A stretch of DNA of 7,409 nucleotides from NCBI GenBank assembly GCA_009777165.1, contig WRML01000098.1, positions 1 through 7,409 of the forward strand, written 5' to 3'. The translations under genes were made by a program, and so were the position numbers. Positions 5,199 to 7,409 of the stretch are shown here, piece after piece. The number at the start of each line of letters is the position of its first letter. Position 1 is the first letter of the stretch. Origin of the DNA: Kiritimatiellota bacterium (GTDB taxonomy: Bacteria; Verrucomicrobiota; Kiritimatiellia; RFP12; UBA1067). The notes under the pieces were generated by a model, which worked only from the letters and a program-made list of their open reading frames with translations, did not search any database and was not told where the DNA came from.

Positions 5199-5859
5199 AA
5201 TTACCGTTGCTATGGCCGTCTTGCTCACATCTCTATACGCCTTTGCGGGGTATGATCCAACCGAAGGACGTTGGACAAGCCGAGACCCTATCGAGGAACG
5301 TGGCGGGAGAACTCTTTATGGGTTTGTAGGGAACAATTCTGTGAATCAGATTGATTTTCTTGGATTAAGATGTAAAATAATTAGACTAATTGGACATTTT
5401 CCTGGAAAAAGTGAGAAGAACCAGAATAGTGATATCTGGACATATCTAATAAACGAAAAACCTGATGATTGTGATGCCGTTTTTAGTATATCATGTCACA
5501 TGGATAGGTTTATTGAGGATGTGAAGGAAAAACTTCCCAAAGTAAATGTACCTACTGACTGGCCTCCTGATAATACGGATATTCCATATCGTAAAACCGA
5601 GGACGGAAATAAAATTACTTGCGCTCACTTTCCTAGACTATTGGAGTTGAGCGAATCTAAGATTCAGGAAATGGTAACTACATTGCAGGGATCGTGTTGT
5701 TGTGAAAACGTAACACTAACTACCAAATGTGATATAGATGCCTCCAGTGACATGAGAAAATTATATGAATGGAAAGAAAAAGGGATTGATGTAGGCAAAC
5801 TACCAGATAAGAATCCCTGTACACAAGGAGATGTTGTTTATGAAAAACCTAAAAAATAG
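5188..5859 (+). CDS. Secreted RHS-core tip protein with unknown Cys-rich C-terminal domain
   Basis: The product has 223 residues. Residues 1-20 (MKSKITVAMAVLLTSLYAFA) are a good Sec signal peptide with an AFA cleavage site. Residues 21-60 (GYDPTEGRWTSRDPIEERGG then RTLYGFVGNNSVNQIDFLGL) are the RHS-repeat-associated core motif that normally ends the large shell of RHS polymorphic toxins, just before the variable toxin. Here the shell is absent and the tip follows the signal peptide directly. Residues 61-223 match no family I recognise; they contain nine Cys by my count, including a CCC run, suggesting disulfides or metal binding outside the cytoplasm. ATG 5188 has GGAGG about nine bases upstream and overlaps the previous gene by 11 bases. 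The gene is much more AT-rich than the ATPase genes, from about codon 45 on. It may be an exported toxin or merely an RHS-derived cell-surface protein; toxicity is unproven. Confidence 0.8.
   Translation: MKSKITVAMAVLLTSLYAFAGYDPTEGRWTSRDPIEERGGRTLYGFVGNNSVNQIDFLGLRCKIIRLIGHFPGKSEKNQNSDIWTYLINEKPDDCDAVFSISCHMDRFIEDVKEKLPKVNVPTDWPPDNTDIPYRKTEDGNKITCAHFPRLLELSESKIQEMVTTLQGSCCCENVTLTTKCDIDASSDMRKLYEWKEKGIDVGKLPDKNPCTQGDVVYEKPKK
5822..5830 (+). promoter_or_regulatory. Ribosome binding site deciding the lipoprotein start
   Basis: CACAAGGAG contains AAGGAG (5825-5830) directly before ATG 5831 and nine bases before ATG 5840. Only the second start has workable spacing, so 5840 is chosen. Confidence 0.65.
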
Positions 5860-6361
5860 TTTTCTTTTTTTTCTATTAATACTCATCAGTTGCTCGTCAG
5901 GATGTCATATGCCCAAAATTGTGCAGGAGTCAAATGGTACTGTTCACAAACTTAACGCAATATCCATACCATATGTCAGATTCGAAAACGCTGATTTGAT
6001 TGATGTGGTTGACTTTCTTTTTTGCTGTATTGGAGTAGGTGCCTCTTCCATATCTTCTCCTACATTATATAAAGGAGAAAGTACATGTACATTCGTCATT
6101 CCTCTCGTTGATCCTTATTGTCTAGGCGCAAAAAATGTTATTTTACAAGCAAGTCGACCGACTGGAGAAAAGTTGACTAAAAATTACACGCCTTTTTCCA
6201 ATTTTGGAAAATTATCATGTGCCTTGGGGACAACAACACTCCATAATGCGTATTTAAAAGTCGCTGAATTGTGTAATGGGCAAGTTAAGTTTTACAACGA
6301 CTTGGTATTATTATCTGTTCCTGTACCGAATAACAAGGTATTCGAGAATAATACAGAATAA
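5840..6361 (+). CDS. Small lipoprotein with STN-like (secretin short N-terminal) pattern
   Basis: From ATG 5840 the product has 173 residues. The N-terminus (KNLKN, then FLFFLLILI) ends in LISC18, a good lipobox, so it is probably exported and lipid-anchored. After it, IPYVRFENADLIDVVDFL (about 43-60) and TTTLHNAYLKVAELCNGQVK followed by FYNDLVLLS (about 131-159) resemble the two halves of the STN fold. In that fold a 'V-F-x-x-A-x-L-x-x-V-x-x-FL' helix and an 'L-x-x-A-L-x-x-V-x-x-L-x-x-x-V-x-x-x-x-x-V-x-I' unit recur in secretins, TonB receptors and many small PVC-group proteins. The similarity is by pattern only. It overlaps the RHS-tip gene by 20 bases and shares its low GC content, so the two are co-translated and probably moved together. 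A partner or immunity role for the RHS-tip protein is possible from position alone. The resemblance to STN argues for a structural envelope role instead. Confidence 0.72.
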   Translation: MKNLKNSFLFFLLILISCSSGCHMPKIVQESNGTVHKLNAISIPYVRFENADLIDVVDFLFCCIGVGASSISSPTLYKGESTCTFVIPLVDPYCLGAKNVILQASRPTGEKLTKNYTPFSNFGKLSCALGTTTLHNAYLKVAELCNGQVKFYNDLVLLSVPVPNNKVFENNTE

Positions 6362-6389
6362 AGTCAGGTATAAGGAAAAAGCGGTTATA

Positions 6390-6419
6390 AACCATGGCTA
6401 AAATCAAACTCACGAAAAC
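6390..6419 (+). repeat. 30-base direct repeat, copy 2 (intact subunit D start)
   Basis: Identical to 4522-4551. From 6420 the sequence continues as normal subunit D coding sequence, so this is the regenerated gene start after the insertion. Confidence 0.97.
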
Positions 6420-7119
6420 CGAATTGAAAGCGCAGGGCGACGCGCTCAAACGCTTCGAACGTTTCCTGCCGATGCTGCAGCTGAAGAAGCAGCAGCTTCA
6501 GGTGGAGATCGCACACATCACCGCGCGTATCGAGGAGGTCGCGGCGCACGAGACAACCGTGCGGGACCAGCTCAACGCGTGGGTGTCCCTGTTCTCCGAA
6601 GGCAAACCCCCGGCAGGAATACCTGCCACCCCCTTTCAAAAGGGGGCTTCGGAGGCACCCCCAGCCCCCTTTCCAAAGGGGGTGGATGCGGAGCAGACGG
6701 GGGTTTGTAAAAGGGGGCTTTATGACCTCAAATCACTCGTGAGGCTCGACCGCGTCGTCACCGACACCAGCAACATCGCGGGCGTCGCGATACCCGTCTT
6801 CAAGTCCGTCCGGACCACCCCCGCCGTCCTCGACCTCTTCGAGACCCCCCCCTGGCTCGACGCCGCCGTCGCCACGGTCACGCGCGTGATCAGCCTCAAG
6901 GCCGAGCGCACCGTCCTGGAGCGCGAACGCGAGCTTGTCACCATCGAGCTCAACATGACCGCCCAGCGCGTCAACCTTTTCGAGAAAGTCAAGATACCCG
7001 AATGCCGCGAGAACATCCGCGTCATCAAGATCGCCCTCGGCGACATGCAGACCGCGTCCGTCACGCGCGGCAAAATCGCCAAGGGCCGCACCCGCAAGGA
7101 TGAGGAGGACGCCGCATGA
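6394..7119 (+). CDS. atpD: V/A-type ATP synthase subunit D with in-frame repeat insertion
   Basis: Subunit D is the coiled-coil central rotor shaft that turns inside the A3B3 head. The N-terminal helix (KIKLTKTELKAQGDALKRFE RFLPMLQLKKQQL), the NIAGVAIPVF loop and the C-terminal helix (ELNMTAQRVNLFEKVKIPEC, REN, IRVIKIALGD) are all diagnostic. At 241 residues it is longer than the roughly 200-210 usual for bacterial D subunits. The excess lies at about residues 70-109, where palindromic repeats are translated as ATPFQKG and APFPKG units. That position is the globular region between the two long helices, where extra sequence may be tolerated. The start is ATG 6394; the nearest AAGGA (6372-6376) is about 17 bases away, so its ribosome site is weak, unlike the stub at 4526. 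The stop overlaps subunit I as ATGA. Codons are GC-rich like subunits A and B. Confidence 0.95.
   Translation: MAKIKLTKTELKAQGDALKRFERFLPMLQLKKQQLQVEIAHITARIEEVAAHETTVRDQLNAWVSLFSEGKPPAGIPATPFQKGASEAPPAPFPKGVDAEQTGVCKRGLYDLKSLVRLDRVVTDTSNIAGVAIPVFKSVRTTPAVLDLFETPPWLDAAVATVTRVISLKAERTVLERERELVTIELNMTAQRVNLFEKVKIPECRENIRVIKIALGDMQTASVTRGKIAKGRTRKDEEDAA
6629..6718. repeat. Palindromic repeat cluster inserted in frame into subunit D
   Basis: CCCCCTTTCAAAAGGGGG (6629-6646) and CCCCCTTTCCAAAGGGGG (6665-6682) are two 18-base palindrome copies. A related GGGGGTTTGTAAAAGGGGG-type unit lies at about 6699-6716. The first is the exact reverse complement of the intergenic element at 2929-2946. The cluster is open in the subunit D frame. 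Confidence 0.88.
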
Positions 7120-7409
7120 TTGTCCCGATGAAACACGTCACGCTGCTCTGCGTCTCGGAATCGCGCGGGGGGGCCCTCGAGACCCTGCGCTCGCTGGAGC
7201 TCATGCACCTCGACACCGGGGCCGCCGACTCCGAGCCGTTCCGCGACGCGCAGCTCCGCCTCGCCGCCAACCGCCGCGCCCAGTGGGTCCTCCAGTCCGC
7301 CCACGCCGACAAGCCCGTCAGCCCCACCCCCGCCGCCGCCTACGCCCCCCCCCCCCGGCCGGGCGGGGGGCGTGGCGCCGGGGCCCGCCGCCCCCCCCCC
7401 CCCCCCCCC
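7116..7409 (+). CDS. atpI: V/A-type ATP synthase subunit I, N-terminus (3' partial)
   Basis: The frame begins MIVPMKHVTLLCVSESRGGA LETLRSLELMHLDTG, the typical N-terminus of subunit I (the a-subunit-like membrane stator: MIVPMK, a beta strand, then a helix and a 'L-x-x-L-x-x-MH' element). Its ATG overlaps the subunit D stop as ATGA, with AGGAGG at 7103-7108, so the two are translationally coupled. About 75 residues are credible. From about base 7340 the sequence becomes poly-C/poly-G and the encoded Pro/Gly run is not believable protein. The rest of the gene, with its membrane helices, lies beyond the window. Confidence 0.88.
   Translation, partial: MIVPMKHVTLLCVSESRGGALETLRSLELMHLDTGAADSEPFRDAQLRLAANRRAQWVLQSAHADKPVSPTPAAAYAPPPRPGGGRGAGARRPPPPPP

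Noticed and set aside
5188..5859. A named nuclease or peptidase toxin in the C-terminal domain of the RHS-tip protein
   Set aside because: I could see no HNH, GIY-YIG, deaminase or other catalytic motif in residues 61-223, so no activity is assigned.
4522..6419. A classical transposon explaining the 30-base duplication
   Set aside because: No transposase or integrase gene and no terminal inverted repeats are visible, and 30 bases is long for most target-site duplications; mechanism left open.

Overview
The window is a broken-up stretch of a V/A-type (vacuolar-type) ATPase operon, all on the + strand: the C-terminal part of catalytic subunit A, complete subunit B, subunit D, and the first codons of subunit I. 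The core genes are very GC-rich with C/G-ending codons. The accessory genes, and the intergenic hairpin repeats built on a CCCCC-TTTT-GAAA-GGGGG palindrome and a GGTAGGG...CCCTACC cloverleaf, remind me of uncultured members of the PVC group (Kiritimatiellota, Lentisphaerota or Verrucomicrobiota). That placement is inference from memory, not from a search. Both ends look like low-quality contig ends: an in-frame stop in the otherwise conserved subunit A frame near base 33, and a poly-C tail after about base 7340.

Layout. 36-818: subunit A, 5' end missing. 873-1586: an ORF6N-domain (KilA-N-like, phage or mobile-associated) gene sitting between subunits A and B. 1601-2899: subunit B. 2900-3171: no gene, but a dense series of palindromes, a possible terminator, a two-hairpin cloverleaf and a long inverted repeat. 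3172-6389: a four-gene accessory block. It holds a TPR protein of a type I associate with Verrucomicrobiota, a membrane-anchored half transglutaminase-like/TPR protein, a signal-peptide protein carrying only the C-terminal tip of an RHS core plus an unknown Cys-rich domain, and a small lipoprotein with an STN-like (secretin short N-terminal) pattern. 6394-7119: subunit D, carrying an in-frame insertion of the same palindromic repeat family seen in the intergenic region. 7116-end: subunit I, partial.

The most striking structure is how the accessory block joins subunit D. The first 26 bases of the subunit D gene plus 4 bases upstream occur twice, perfectly: at 4522-4551, where they run straight into foreign sequence, and at 6390-6419, where the gene is intact. 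The foreign sequence after the truncated copy is an 80-base leader that also occurs (75/80 identical) at 3192-3271 before the first accessory gene. There it is preceded by what may be a decayed third copy of the subunit D start. The simplest reading is two successive insertions of leader-plus-cargo modules at the same codon of the subunit D gene, each leaving a stub upstream and a regenerated gene start downstream.

Functionally, subunits A and B would form the catalytic A3B3 head, D the rotor stalk and I the membrane stator. The accessory genes have no evident part in ATP-driven ion transport. They look like passengers that use a co-directional, highly expressed operon as a landing site. The RHS-tip/lipoprotein pair is AT-rich compared with everything else and looks recently acquired.
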